The notes below the pieces were generated by a model, which had not been told where the DNA came from, ran no database searches, and worked only from the letters and a program-made list of their open reading frames with translations. The position numbers and the translations under genes were made by a program. Shown in pieces: positions 8,064 through 16,678 of a stretch of 55,434 nt of DNA. The stretch lies in NCBI GenBank assembly GCA_030149525.1, contig JASBRJ010000335.1, positions 1 through 55,434 of the forward strand, written 5' to 3'. Position 1 is the stretch's first letter; every line of letters begins with the position of its first letter. This DNA comes from a bacterium (GTDB lineage Bacteria; Vulcanimicrobiota; Xenobia; Xenobiales; JADMJV01).

Positions 8064-9413
8064 ATGAACATTGGGGTTGTTGGTGCCGGAGCCGCTGGGC
8101 TCGCTGCAGCTACCCGAGCCAAGCGTGTCAATCCCCAGGCTCGGGTGGTTGTTTTTGAGGCCGGTCGAGAGTTTTCCAGAGCCACCTGTTCTCTGCCTTA
8201 CTATCTGAGCGGAGAGATATCGGATCAAGAACGCCTGCAAGGAGTCACACAGCAACAGCTTGAGGCTCAAGGGGTAGAACTGCGACTTGAGACGCCTGTC
8301 CTCGAAATCGACTCTTCTCAGAGAGTGCTGACGACTGCAGCGGAGCGTTTTTCTTATCAGAAGCTCGTTGTCGCTACCGGGTCCAGGGGGAGAGACCCTT
8401 CCTTGCTGGGCGTCGATCTCCGTTGCCCCTGTGTATGGCGACTGCGAACCATTGCAGACGCCGTAGAGATCAGGCGACACATCGAAACGGGGCGGATCCG
8501 ACGTGTGGCCGTGGTCGGCGGTGGCTACGTGGGAGTGGAGGCGGTGGAAGCGTTTCTGGCTCTAGGTCTCCAGGTCGCCCTTTTTCATCGCCAATCGTCG
8601 CTGATGAGGCTGCAAGGCCGACCGGCAGATGCCGTCAATCGCACACTCCTTGAAAGAGGCGCCGAACTGTATCTAGACAGCGAAGTTCTCCAAATAGAGT
8701 GCGACCGGCACGGCGGGCACCTTACCTATCAAAACTCGCAGAGTCCCTCCCACTATCACTTTGACGCGGTACTCCTCTCCATCGGCATGGAGCCTGAGAC
8801 GAGACTCCTTCAGGAAGCCGGTGCCAGAGTGGGGCCCACCGGCGCGGTCCAGGTGTCGGCCCGGGGAGAAACCAGCCTGAGTAATATTTACGCCTGCGGA
8901 GACGGCGTGGAGCTTCCGGCGAACGGGAGAGGACCAGGTCGCTGGGTCCCTCTGGCAACCACAGCGGCACGGGTCGGTCGCATTTGCGGTGAGAATGCCG
9001 CAGGAGGAAGTCGTCGACTGGGTTTTCTAGGGGGCAGCTTGGCCCTGAGATTTTTCAACTCGGAGGTCGGTATGGTAGGCACTCCTGACGATTGGACCGA
9101 TGCCGAGGCGCTAGAATTTCAATGGGGCTCGGACCATCCCGTGTTTCCCACTCGAGGCCGGGGAGTGGGGCTTATCTTTCAAGAGCCGAGGAGCCAGAGG
9201 CTGGTGGGGCTTCAGGTTGTGGGTCCGCAAGCCTCCTCGCTGGTCGACCTGTTCAGTCTTGCTATGGACCAAGAAATGACTTTATCGCAGTTTCAGGAAC
9301 AAGACTTTTGTTACAACCCGCCCTTGAAAGGGATGTGGCACCCTCTTTTTCTGGCCTCACGCGCCGCCGAAAAGAGGCAAGCTGAGGTTGCAACCGGGAG
9401 ATACGGCCGATGA
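8064..9413 (+). CDS. FAD-dependent pyridine nucleotide-disulfide oxidoreductase, CoA-disulfide reductase / NADH oxidase type
   Basis: 449 aa, typical length. The FAD-binding GAGAAGLAAA is at residues 7-16. The class-defining cysteine follows at about residue 43 in RATCSLPYYLSGE, equivalent to the single redox Cys of CoA-disulfide reductase and NADH oxidase. NAD(P)-binding GGGYVGVEA lies near 152-160, and the second FAD site NIYACGDGVEL near 275. A dimerisation domain occupies the last 110 residues, including LQVVGPQASSLVDLF. The enzyme should use NAD(P)H to reduce CoA disulfide, a related persulfide, or oxygen; the exact substrate is not readable. Its stop overlaps the FHA gene start by 4 bp, so translation is probably coupled to the signalling genes downstream. 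Confidence 0.88.
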   Translation: MNIGVVGAGAAGLAAATRAKRVNPQARVVVFEAGREFSRATCSLPYYLSGEISDQERLQGVTQQQLEAQGVELRLETPVLEIDSSQRVLTTAAERFSYQKLVVATGSRGRDPSLLGVDLRCPCVWRLRTIADAVEIRRHIETGRIRRVAVVGGGYVGVEAVEAFLALGLQVALFHRQSSLMRLQGRPADAVNRTLLERGAELYLDSEVLQIECDRHGGHLTYQNSQSPSHYHFDAVLLSIGMEPETRLLQEAGARVGPTGAVQVSARGETSLSNIYACGDGVELPANGRGPGRWVPLATTAARVGRICGENAAGGSRRLGFLGGSLALRFFNSEVGMVGTPDDWTDAEALEFQWGSDHPVFPTRGRGVGLIFQEPRSQRLVGLQVVGPQASSLVDLFSLAMDQEMTLSQFQEQDFCYNPPLKGMWHPLFLASRAAEKRQAEVATGRYGR

Positions 9414-10852
9414 GCACAATCGAACCTATCAAAAGCGGACTCGGTCTAAGAATACTGGAGGGCTCGCATCAAAGAGAATTCCATCCTCTCACCCGATCGG
9501 TGGTTTCCATCGGACGAGCTACCCCGGAAACGCCCTACTCCTCCTCTTACATCACCATCCCCGAGGCAACCTTATCTCGTCTCCACGCAGTCTTTACGTG
9601 GGAGCCGGGCGCCCGTGCCTACATGCTTCACCATCGCTCCCAGACAAATCCCACCGTCCTGAACGGGGCCAGGGTCACCGGTGCCCATCTTTTGAAGCCG
9701 GGGGACATTCTGGCCCTGGGGCGTCTGGTTATGATCCTGGAGGAATCCGACCCGGGTGCCCCTCCCTCGGTGGAGGAAGCCCCTAGGAATCAGCTCTTTC
9801 TCAATCTGCGCTCGAAAGCCATTGAGGACAACCGAATCTTTCGAGTCCCCGTCGAAAAACCGAGAATCCTACTGATATTTAGTGCCAACCAGGGGACCGA
9901 AGCTCTCAACCCGAGCGGCGAAGACGACTCCACACAAAGAGTGATTGTCCCCTCAAACTCTCCCAACGAAGTGAGACTAGACTTTAAGCCCGAGACCGGG
10001 GAAGCCATGGTGGAAACCCAGACGGAAGAGCCGCCCGTGCTCAGGAGAACGGTCTTACCTTTCGGCAAGCTTTCGGTGTTTTGCAGAGTGTCCGGGCCTT
10101 TGCCCTTCCTGGCTTGCGATGTGCTGGAACATCAGGGGACGTCATTCTGGCTCAGCACCGATAGCGAAAGCCCACCCCCAACGAACACCATAGACGAAAA
10201 GCCGGCCGGGCTTCGAACCGACTCGACCGAACTGAGCGGAGGCACCCTCTACTTCCTCAACGGCGCATGGAAGGGCGCGGAACTCCTGGTGGCCACAAGA
10301 GGAGCGAGAAGCTTCGAACTCGGCCCTCGCTCCAAATCTCTTCTTCATAAACTGCCTCTTCAGCACTGTCCTTCTTGTCAACTCACCGTGCAGGACGGGA
10401 AGACCAGAATTCGAGCGGTCAGCGTGGATGACGATCAGTTCATAGACGTCAACGGCGATCTCTTGTTCTCCGGAGAATCCACCGATATGTTCAGCGGAAC
10501 CAAGATTCTTCTTGGAGACGCCGAGTTCTTGTGGCGGGTGCAGGAGGATCACAACATTTACTCTCGATTTCAACTGAATACACCGAAGGGGATTTTTCCT
10601 TTCACGAAGGCGGTCGTCAAAATCGGAACGGCCGCCCATTGCGAGATCAATTTAAGACTCCCCAACCTGGCGCCCGTAACAGGAGAGATTCGGTATACTA
10701 AAGACGGCTTTACCTACACTCACCGAAACCTCGCCTGCCCTGCTCGGGTTGACGGTGTAGAGGTCAGCCTGGGTCTCACTGCGAGCGTTCGGGCCGGCTC
10801 AGAACTTGAACTAGCCCCCGGTGCCGGCGTGCGCCTGGAGGAGATCGGCTAA
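9410..10852 (+). CDS. FHA-domain protein with two or three FHA-like segments
   Basis: 480 aa. The N-terminal FHA domain (about residues 10-110) is clear: VVSIGRATPETPYSS, then LSRLHAVFTWEP with the SRLH core that binds phosphothreonine, then NPTVLNGARVTGAHLLKPGD. A second, weaker FHA-like block lies at about 290-385 (SFELGPRSK ... KILLGDAEFLWRV), and a third at about 395-475 (AVVKIGTAAHCEINLRLPNL ... LELAPGAGVRL). The latter two lack a full SxxH core. FHA proteins recognise phosphothreonine, often a product of the Ser/Thr kinase encoded next to them. Here such a kinase follows directly. The ATG overlaps the upstream flavoprotein stop by 4 bp. The kinase substrate relationship is inferred from position. 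Confidence 0.85.
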   Translation: MSTIEPIKSGLGLRILEGSHQREFHPLTRSVVSIGRATPETPYSSSYITIPEATLSRLHAVFTWEPGARAYMLHHRSQTNPTVLNGARVTGAHLLKPGDILALGRLVMILEESDPGAPPSVEEAPRNQLFLNLRSKAIEDNRIFRVPVEKPRILLIFSANQGTEALNPSGEDDSTQRVIVPSNSPNEVRLDFKPETGEAMVETQTEEPPVLRRTVLPFGKLSVFCRVSGPLPFLACDVLEHQGTSFWLSTDSESPPPTNTIDEKPAGLRTDSTELSGGTLYFLNGAWKGAELLVATRGARSFELGPRSKSLLHKLPLQHCPSCQLTVQDGKTRIRAVSVDDDQFIDVNGDLLFSGESTDMFSGTKILLGDAEFLWRVQEDHNIYSRFQLNTPKGIFPFTKAVVKIGTAAHCEINLRLPNLAPVTGEIRYTKDGFTYTHRNLACPARVDGVEVSLGLTASVRAGSELELAPGAGVRLEEIG

Positions 10853-10856
10853 ACTG

Positions 10857-11819
10857 GTGCTCGAAGGCAACCCTATCATAATTTTTAAAATCGCCGGTAT
10901 CACGGGGATTGTGATCCTCTTCATAAGGCTGTTCGCCCGAAAGATGCCCGTGGCGGCCAATCTGGTGACTCCGGCCCACCTTCCAAGCGATCGCAAACTG
11001 GGTCAGTATCGCGTCATGGAGACCGTTGGAATCGGCGGCAACGCCACGGTCTATCGGGCCTTGAATCCCGAGAGTGAAACCGTGGCCATCAAAGTTCCAC
11101 ACCTGGAAACCATGAGAGTGAAAAACTTCCGCAAGGTCTTCGAGGCAGAGGCGGAAGCCGGCGTTGATCTGGTACACCCCTCTATTGTCAAGGTGCTAGG
11201 AAGCGGCGAATTCACGGATCCTGGAGGACGAACGGTTCCGTTCTTCGTGATGGAAAATTTGGAAGGAGAAGACGTTCGCGACATTCTCAAGCGAGAGGGA
11301 TTACTTCCCCCCCAACGAGTCGCCCAAATCGCGAGGGTCGTGGCCGATACTCTCTCCTGGGCTCACCAGAGAGGCGTGATCCATAGAGATATTTCCCCTC
11401 AGAACATCTTCATCACTAAGAGCAAGCAGATCAAGGTCATGGATTTTGGAATTGCCACAGCTTTTAAGCGAGGAGACCGCAAAGGCGCCAGTGGAGGGGC
11501 TCTCAATTTTGGAACGCCTGCCTATCTCGCCCCGGAGCGAACCTCCAGGACAGACAGCGACCCCCGGTCAGACCTTTATTCTCTCGGATGCGTGATGTAC
11601 GAAATGGTCACCGGACACCCTCCCTTCACCGGGGAGTCTCCCCGAGCCGTTCTCATGCTGCACAGAAAAGCCGCCGTGCTTCCCCCATCCCGAAAAATTG
11701 AAATCCCTCCCCAGCTGGAAAAGATTATTCTCAAGCTGTTGGAGAAGGATCCCGAAAAACGCTATCAGGACGCGGGACAGGTGTCGGCCGCTCTGGCCGA
11801 TCTCATCCCCTCAGTTTAG
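10857..11819 (+). CDS. Membrane-anchored Hanks-type Ser/Thr protein kinase
   Basis: 320 aa from GTG 10857, which has GGAGGAGA about 11 bases upstream and leaves a 4-bp gap after the FHA gene. A longer frame from GTG 10821 also exists. There is one N-terminal membrane helix (about residues 6-26, IIFKIAGITGIVILFIRLFA), then the kinase domain. Glycine loop: VGIGGNATVYRA. ATP-binding lysine: VAIKVPH. Catalytic loop: HRDISPQN. Metal site: DFGIA. Activation segment end: YLAPER. All catalytic residues are present. The protein ends at the C lobe with no extracellular sensor, unlike PASTA-type kinases. Pairing with the upstream FHA protein suggests a phosphothreonine signalling unit at the inner membrane. 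Confidence 0.92.
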   Translation: MLEGNPIIIFKIAGITGIVILFIRLFARKMPVAANLVTPAHLPSDRKLGQYRVMETVGIGGNATVYRALNPESETVAIKVPHLETMRVKNFRKVFEAEAEAGVDLVHPSIVKVLGSGEFTDPGGRTVPFFVMENLEGEDVRDILKREGLLPPQRVAQIARVVADTLSWAHQRGVIHRDISPQNIFITKSKQIKVMDFGIATAFKRGDRKGASGGALNFGTPAYLAPERTSRTDSDPRSDLYSLGCVMYEMVTGHPPFTGESPRAVLMLHRKAAVLPPSRKIEIPPQLEKIILKLLEKDPEKRYQDAGQVSAALADLIPSV

Positions 11820-11874
11820 ACCTCCGTCGCTGGCAGCCAGGGGCGGGCGCGTGAAGAGCGAAAGCCGCCCCATC

Positions 11875-13014
11875 ATGCAAGAACATTGGATTTATCTGGA
11901 CTACAACGCCTCCACTCCTATGGACCCTGAGGTGGTTGAAGTGATGCGACAGTGCCTGGCTTTTCAAGGCCACCCCAGCTCAGCCCATCCCCACGGCCGG
12001 CAGGCAGCGGCGGCGGTTGAGCATTCACGTGAGCTTGTGGCGACGGCCCTGGGGTGTGAAGCGAGCGAAATCATTTTCTGTTCCGGCTCCACGGAGGCCA
12101 GCAATCAGGTCATTAAAGGAGTCGCCTTCCACCCCGAACAGCAAGGGAGAACACTCCATTTCATCTCCTCCGAAGTCGATCATGCGGCCACCACGGCTCC
12201 CCTGAACTTTCTCAAACGGTTGGGTCATGAGGTGACTTTTCTGCCGGTCGACACGACAGGTCGCATCGATCCCCAAAGGCTGAAGGAGGAGATCAAGGAA
12301 AACACGATTCTGGTCACTCTCATCCACGGCCAAAACGAGGTGGGGACAGTTCAACCTCTCGAAGAGATTGGAGAAATTTGCCGGGAGAGTCAGGTTCTAT
12401 TTCATGTGGATGCTTCCCAAAGCTTTGGTAAAGTCCCGTTCACGGTTGACTCACTGAAGGCCGACTTTCTCAATATCGCAGGCCATAAAATATACGGACC
12501 CAAGGGCGTCGGTGCCCTCTACGTCAGGCAAGGTCGAGAGCTTGAGCCTCTTCTCCACGGCGGAGGCCACGAAGCGGGACTGCGCTCGGGGACTCCCGCC
12601 CCTCAACTCATCGCCGGCCTGGGAGAGGCCTGCCGTCTCGTTACCAAACTAGGCTCGCTCTCCGGCCAGGCAACCGAAGCACTATGGCAGGCCCTCTCCC
12701 AAGATCTTGGGGATCGGGTGCGACGCAACGGACACCCCGACTACCATCTCCCAAATGTCTTGCATGTCACCTTTCAAGGAGTGAACGGTCGAGAACTCCT
12801 CAATCTGGCCCATGTTTCAGCCTCCACAGGTGCGGCCTGCCACAGCGCGGCCGTCTCGCCCGTCCTCAAAGCCATGGGGTTCAGCGCCGAAGAGGCTGCC
12901 GGCAGCGTTAGACTCAGTTGCGGACGATACACAAGCGTAGAAGACGCTCAGTCGGCGGCAAAGTCTCTACAGCAGGCCTTTGAATCACTTTCCAGAGAGG
13001 CGGCTGCCAAATGA
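11875..13014 (+). CDS. PLP-dependent cysteine desulfurase / selenocysteine lyase-like (NifS/IscS class)
   Basis: 379 aa from ATG 11875, giving MQEHWIYLDYNASTP, the standard family start; an in-frame GTG at 11851 is possible. Motifs: YLDYNAST near 7; substrate region SSAHPHGR; EASNQVIKG; HGQNEVGT; HVDASQSFGK; and the PLP lysine in AGHKIYGPKGVG near 205. The catalytic loop STGAACHS near 320 carries the active-site Cys. The AACHS form and the SSEVDHAAT stretch look closer to eukaryotic-type selenocysteine lyase than to IscS (my recollection of the family, not a search). It would release sulfur or selenium from cysteine or selenocysteine. It follows the kinase by 55 bp and overlaps the DUF2237 gene by 4 bp. 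Confidence 0.9.
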   Translation: MQEHWIYLDYNASTPMDPEVVEVMRQCLAFQGHPSSAHPHGRQAAAAVEHSRELVATALGCEASEIIFCSGSTEASNQVIKGVAFHPEQQGRTLHFISSEVDHAATTAPLNFLKRLGHEVTFLPVDTTGRIDPQRLKEEIKENTILVTLIHGQNEVGTVQPLEEIGEICRESQVLFHVDASQSFGKVPFTVDSLKADFLNIAGHKIYGPKGVGALYVRQGRELEPLLHGGGHEAGLRSGTPAPQLIAGLGEACRLVTKLGSLSGQATEALWQALSQDLGDRVRRNGHPDYHLPNVLHVTFQGVNGRELLNLAHVSASTGAACHSAAVSPVLKAMGFSAEEAAGSVRLSCGRYTSVEDAQSAAKSLQQAFESLSREAAAK

Positions 13015-13370
13015 AGAATATCCTTGGTGAAGATCTTCTGCCCTGCTCCACTGATCCCATGACCGGATTTTACCGAGACGGCTGTTGCCGAACCGGCCCC
13101 GGTGATCACGGGGTCCATACGGTGTGCGCTGTGATGACAAATGAGTTTCTGGCCTTTTCGAAGTCCCGGGGCAACGATCTCTCTACGCCTCGTCCAGAAT
13201 TTCATTTTCCCGGCCTCAAAGAAGGAGACCGATGGTGTCTTTGTGCGCCACGCTGGCAAGAGGCCTACGAAGCCGGACACGCACCAAAGATCGTAGCAGG
13301 CGCAACTCACATGGGAAGCCTTGAGCACTGTGACGGGAAAGCGCTCAGAGAGTACGCTGTGGATCTTTAA
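13011..13370 (+). CDS. DUF2237 family protein
   Basis: 119 aa, the family length. The whole protein is the DUF2237 pattern: MKNILGEDLLPCSTDPMTGF at the start, then YRDGCCRTGPGDHGVHTVCA, VMTNEFLAFSKSRGNDLSTP, FPGLKEGDRWCLCAPRWQEA and APKIVAGATHMGSLE near the end. Six cysteines, including CC and CLC, are conserved-looking and could bind metal or take part in redox chemistry. The biochemical role of the family is not known to me. ATG overlaps the desulfurase stop by 4 bp, so expression is tightly tied to sulfur or selenium mobilisation. This is the last gene of the run that starts at 8064. Confidence 0.88.
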   Translation: MKNILGEDLLPCSTDPMTGFYRDGCCRTGPGDHGVHTVCAVMTNEFLAFSKSRGNDLSTPRPEFHFPGLKEGDRWCLCAPRWQEAYEAGHAPKIVAGATHMGSLEHCDGKALREYAVDL

Positions 13371-13963
13371 GGTGTAGCCGAGGCGGCGGGGGCCGATTCC
13401 GACTGAACCGAGACACCGTATCGTCCCATCAGGGCCTCGCGCTCTTTCTGAATCTCCGCTTCAACGTCGGTCTGTTTCTGACGGTGTTCTCCCATTTGAG
13501 CTTGCAGAGCCTGCCAATCGGCCAGAACTTTCTGAGCCTGCTTTTCCAGAACGGGAGCCTCCTTCGGCGAGGCCTCCACCTTCTTCTGAATCTCAGAAAG
13601 CTCACCATGAATGCCGAACATTTTTTTCACCAGGGCGAGTTGCTCCAGACTCAATCCCAGCGACTCTAAGGTCTTTTCCTTCAGAGCCGAGGCCGACGGA
13701 GGCGGAGTAAGAGCCGCCACACGCTGTTTTTCCTTCTCAAAGCCCTCTTCAACTTGGACCGCCACTTTTTGCGCTTCCACTGAGTCGAAGTCGGCATTCT
13801 TCATCTGACTCATCTGCACCATGAGCGGTTGGAGTTGTTCATTCATTCGGCTATTGGATTCCTCAAGCGCGTTGAGAAAATTGATAACATCCCCCTTTTC
13901 AGAAGAGCAACCAGAAAGGAAGAAGACAATTAAAAGACAGAAGGCTATAGTAACTTTTCGCAC
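13367..13963 (-). CDS. Putative lipoprotein with coiled-coil domain
   Basis: 198 aa if translation begins at GTG 13963, giving RKVTIAFCLLIVFFLSGCSS, a short basic region, a hydrophobic core and a lipobox LSGC with the acylated cysteine. The frame extends further upstream to 14131, but that would run into the divergent gene and bury the signal peptide. The rest is highly charged helix, for instance SRMNEQLQPLMVQMSQM, VEEGFEKEKQRVAAL, KQTDVEAEIQKEREALMGRY, and is likely coiled coil. The C-terminus is Ala/Ser/Pro-rich. It is convergent with the DUF2237 gene, overlapping it by 4 bp. Expected at a membrane facing the periplasm; function unknown. Confidence 0.7.
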   Translation of the reverse strand: MRKVTIAFCLLIVFFLSGCSSEKGDVINFLNALEESNSRMNEQLQPLMVQMSQMKNADFDSVEAQKVAVQVEEGFEKEKQRVAALTPPPSASALKEKTLESLGLSLEQLALVKKMFGIHGELSEIQKKVEASPKEAPVLEKQAQKVLADWQALQAQMGEHRQKQTDVEAEIQKEREALMGRYGVSVQSESAPAASATP

Positions 13964-14069
13964 GACAAAGGGTTTCGGGCATCCCAAGCGCCCCCCTTCC
14001 TTTCCCTCCCCATGGGAGGATCGTTGTTGATAAGCGGCCAAAGTTCCAATGCCAAGAAGGAGTATGACT

Positions 14070-14471
14070 ATGAAAAGATATCTTAAGCTAGGTTTGGCCC
14101 TGACGCTCGCCTGCCTTTGCACGAACTCCACCCTAGCCGATCAGTGCATCACCCAGGGGGATCGCATCAATTCTGTTCATTCGCTGCAGTCCACCTCTAT
14201 CGATCCCTATTCGCATCTCATGCCGGATATAGGTTCGGTCAACTCCCTTGCGACCACCTACAAGATCGACTTCAAGCCTTTGAACAACAACCTCTCAAAT
14301 CTTCAATTTGAGACACGCGATACGTCCGGACCGGGAGCAGGTTATACCTCTCCCTACCTTTGGGAAGCGGGACAAGGTCCGGGATATCGCAGCCCCTACG
14401 GTATTGGAGGGAACAGAGCCTATCAACCGGGTCAGCGTTACTCTCCCATTCCGATGCCTTATCGCCGTTAG
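14070..14471 (+). CDS. Small secreted protein
   Basis: 133 aa. Three in-frame ATGs lie at 14049, 14064 and 14070. Only 14070 has AAGGAG at proper spacing (7 nt), so it is chosen. It gives MKRYLKLGLALTLACLCTNS with a likely signal-peptidase site after TLA. The mature protein has two Cys near the start (DQCITQG) and a C-terminal half rich in Gly, Tyr, Pro and Arg (SPYLWEAGQGPGYRSPYG, YQPGQRYSPIPMPYRR) that looks disordered. No family recognised. The 105 bp after it contain a five-pair hairpin (CCCCT/AGGGG near 14486-14505) without a T run, so not a clear terminator. Confidence 0.7.
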   Translation: MKRYLKLGLALTLACLCTNSTLADQCITQGDRINSVHSLQSTSIDPYSHLMPDIGSVNSLATTYKIDFKPLNNNLSNLQFETRDTSGPGAGYTSPYLWEAGQGPGYRSPYGIGGNRAYQPGQRYSPIPMPYRR

Positions 14472-14577
14472 GGGAGTGCAACAGGACCCCTAGGCTGCGA
14501 CAGGGGGGACTCGTCCGCTCCGGGCGAGACCATACGAAAGAAGTTCAACGACTATAACTCGAGAAACACAAGAGCTG

Positions 14578-15366
14578 GTGGACAATTCGGCTGACGACGA
14601 TGTCGTAAGCGTAAATACATATGGGTATTTCGCGGAAATTTACGACGGATTCGGGTCCGAAGAGTTCTGCTTGTCATTAACTACCCATCTCCTGGAGAGT
14701 TTAGAGAAATATCGCCTTCCACCCGGCGCAGAGATTGTCGACCTTGCCTGTGGCACCGGTGTCATTACTACGGAACTGGCCAAGAGCGGCTATCAACTCG
14801 TGGGCCTCGATCTCTCGGAGGACATGCTCCGTCACGCCAAGCAGAGAGCTCAGCGAGAGAATTTGACCATTCGCTTTGCCCGAGCCGACATGCGAACATT
14901 TCAGCTCAAAAACAAAACCCCGTGCATCATCTCTACCCATGACAGCCTGGATCACTTATTTGAAGACGATGAGCTGGACCTGGCTTTTCAGCAAGTGGCC
15001 ACCGCCCTGAGACCACAGGGCCTCTTTCTCTTTGACATGAACTGCTGGGAGGGTATCCGACACCTGGACGGCAGAACCGTCTTCGTGGAGAACGAGGACC
15101 GCTCCGGAGCCTACCATCTCATCGCCGAAGACCGTACCCTGGAGACAAACATCGTGGGATTCCTCAGAGTGGAGGAAAACCTCTACGAACGCTTCGATGA
15201 AACTCTTTTCCAGCGCTGCTACTCCAATGATGAGATAGAAGAGAGATTAGAAGCTTTCGGACTGGAATTGCTGGAGCGAATTCCTATCCAGTATCTCAAG
15301 GGCGACATCTTCAAGCAACTCTGGATCACCAGAAAACCGGGCCTGGACATCCCCGAACTGTTTTAG
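14578..15366 (+). CDS. SAM-dependent class I methyltransferase
   Basis: 262 aa from GTG 14578. The Rossmann fold is clear: motif I IVDLACGTGVITTELAKSGY (about residues 49-68), acidic end of strand 2 LVGLDLSEDML, then RFARADMRTF (motif II) and IISTHDSLDHLFEDDEL (motif III). The N-terminus NTYGYFAEIYDGF matches small-molecule methyltransferases that start with YDxFA-type sequence. The acceptor cannot be read from sequence. It is the first gene of the glycan cluster and precedes the first glycosyltransferase by 40 bp, so methylation of a sugar or polyprenyl intermediate is plausible. Confidence 0.85.
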   Translation: MDNSADDDVVSVNTYGYFAEIYDGFGSEEFCLSLTTHLLESLEKYRLPPGAEIVDLACGTGVITTELAKSGYQLVGLDLSEDMLRHAKQRAQRENLTIRFARADMRTFQLKNKTPCIISTHDSLDHLFEDDELDLAFQQVATALRPQGLFLFDMNCWEGIRHLDGRTVFVENEDRSGAYHLIAEDRTLETNIVGFLRVEENLYERFDETLFQRCYSNDEIEERLEAFGLELLERIPIQYLKGDIFKQLWITRKPGLDIPELF

Positions 15367-15406
15367 GAGTCCAACCGGGAAGCCGAAAGACCCGAATGAG
15401 AAGCCC

Positions 15407-16678
15407 ATGAAAAAAGCGCTTCTTCTAGCCTATCACTACCCACCACTGGGAGGGGTCGCAGTTATGCGGGTCCTTCGATTCTCGCGTTATCTCAAAGAGT
15501 GTGGCTGGGAGCCTATCGTCCTATGTGTTGAGGGCGGGGCCAAGCACGAGCCCCGGGACCACGGACTTGTTCAAGAGATCCCTTCCGACATTTTGGTGGA
15601 ACGGGTCAAGTGCCTGGAACCGGACAACTACACCGACAGTTGGGACATTCCCAGAGAGAAAGTGGTTCGAAATCTCTTCAAAACCTTCGACAAAATCCTC
15701 TTCCCGGACGACCGCGCACTTTGGATCAAGCCTGTCACCAAGCGCGCTCTCTCGCTGATTAAGAAGCACAAAATCGACGTGGTTTGGGCCACCGCTCAAC
15801 CCTGGAGTACACTGGTAGCAGGTCGAAATATCAAGCAAGCCTCCGGGCTTCCCCTGGTCCTCGACTTCCGCGACGACTGGACCACCTCCAACTCCGACTT
15901 CCGAAAAATCAAGCGACTGGCCAAAGAGCAGGCGCTGGAGCAAACCGTTTTAAGCCAGGCCGATGCGGTTGTCTCGGTAACACCCAACATCGTGGAGGAG
16001 CTTCAGAAGCGGGCTCCCGACAATCTCACCCCCGAGCAGTTCCACTATATTCCCAACGGTTTCGATCCCGAACACTTTGCCCATCCTCCCACCGAGGAGT
16101 CGAAGGAATTCACCATCGTTCACGCCGGTGGGCTCTACCATCTGCGACCCATCACGCCGCTGCTCAAGGTTCTTGACGCCTGGTTCGACAAACACCCGGA
16201 GCGCGCAAACTCAGTCGTTGTCAAGCTCGCCGGCCGAACCACCGATGAGGTCAAAGAAGAGATCGCCGCCAGTCGCTGGGCCTCTCAATTCCAGCTCCTG
16301 GGCTTTCTGGAACACAAAAGAGTTCGCCGTCTGATCATGGGCGCCCAGGCCAATCTTTTGATGATCGAACAGGTCAAGACAGCTCCCTGGCTCTTCACCG
16401 GCAAAGCCTTCGAGTATATCGGCGCGGGTCGACCCATCGTGATGATAGGACCGGACCCGTCTCCTCTGGCTCAGATTCTGAGGACCACCGGCTTGGGCCA
16501 CATAAGTGGCTACCACCGGCCGGAGGAAACCGCTGAGCAACTGGAAAGACTCTTTCTGGACGGTCCTCCAGATCTTACGCCGGAGAATCTGGCGGCCATC
16601 GATCAATACAACGCTCGTCTTCAGACAGCGCGCCTGGGGGAGATTTTCATGGAGGTGACCAGTGGCCGAGAAAAGTGA
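15407..16678 (+). CDS. Glycosyltransferase, GT4-like (GT-B fold)
   Basis: 423 aa. N-terminal lobe begins with MKKALLLAYHYPPLGGVAVMR, the YxFPP-GG type loop found in wall and capsule GT4 enzymes, and continues with VVWATAQPWSTLVAGRNIKQ and LDFRDDWT. The hinge YIPNGFDPEHF lies near 211. The C-terminal nucleotide-sugar lobe has FTIVHAGGLYHLRPITPLL, then KAFEYIGAGRPIVMIGPDPS, which replaces the usual E-x7-E stretch. It likely adds a sugar to a membrane-bound glycan on the cytosolic face. Its stop lies 16 bp inside the next gene, so the two are probably translated together. Confidence 0.85.
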   Translation: MKKALLLAYHYPPLGGVAVMRVLRFSRYLKECGWEPIVLCVEGGAKHEPRDHGLVQEIPSDILVERVKCLEPDNYTDSWDIPREKVVRNLFKTFDKILFPDDRALWIKPVTKRALSLIKKHKIDVVWATAQPWSTLVAGRNIKQASGLPLVLDFRDDWTTSNSDFRKIKRLAKEQALEQTVLSQADAVVSVTPNIVEELQKRAPDNLTPEQFHYIPNGFDPEHFAHPPTEESKEFTIVHAGGLYHLRPITPLLKVLDAWFDKHPERANSVVVKLAGRTTDEVKEEIAASRWASQFQLLGFLEHKRVRRLIMGAQANLLMIEQVKTAPWLFTGKAFEYIGAGRPIVMIGPDPSPLAQILRTTGLGHISGYHRPEETAEQLERLFLDGPPDLTPENLAAIDQYNARLQTARLGEIFMEVTSGREK

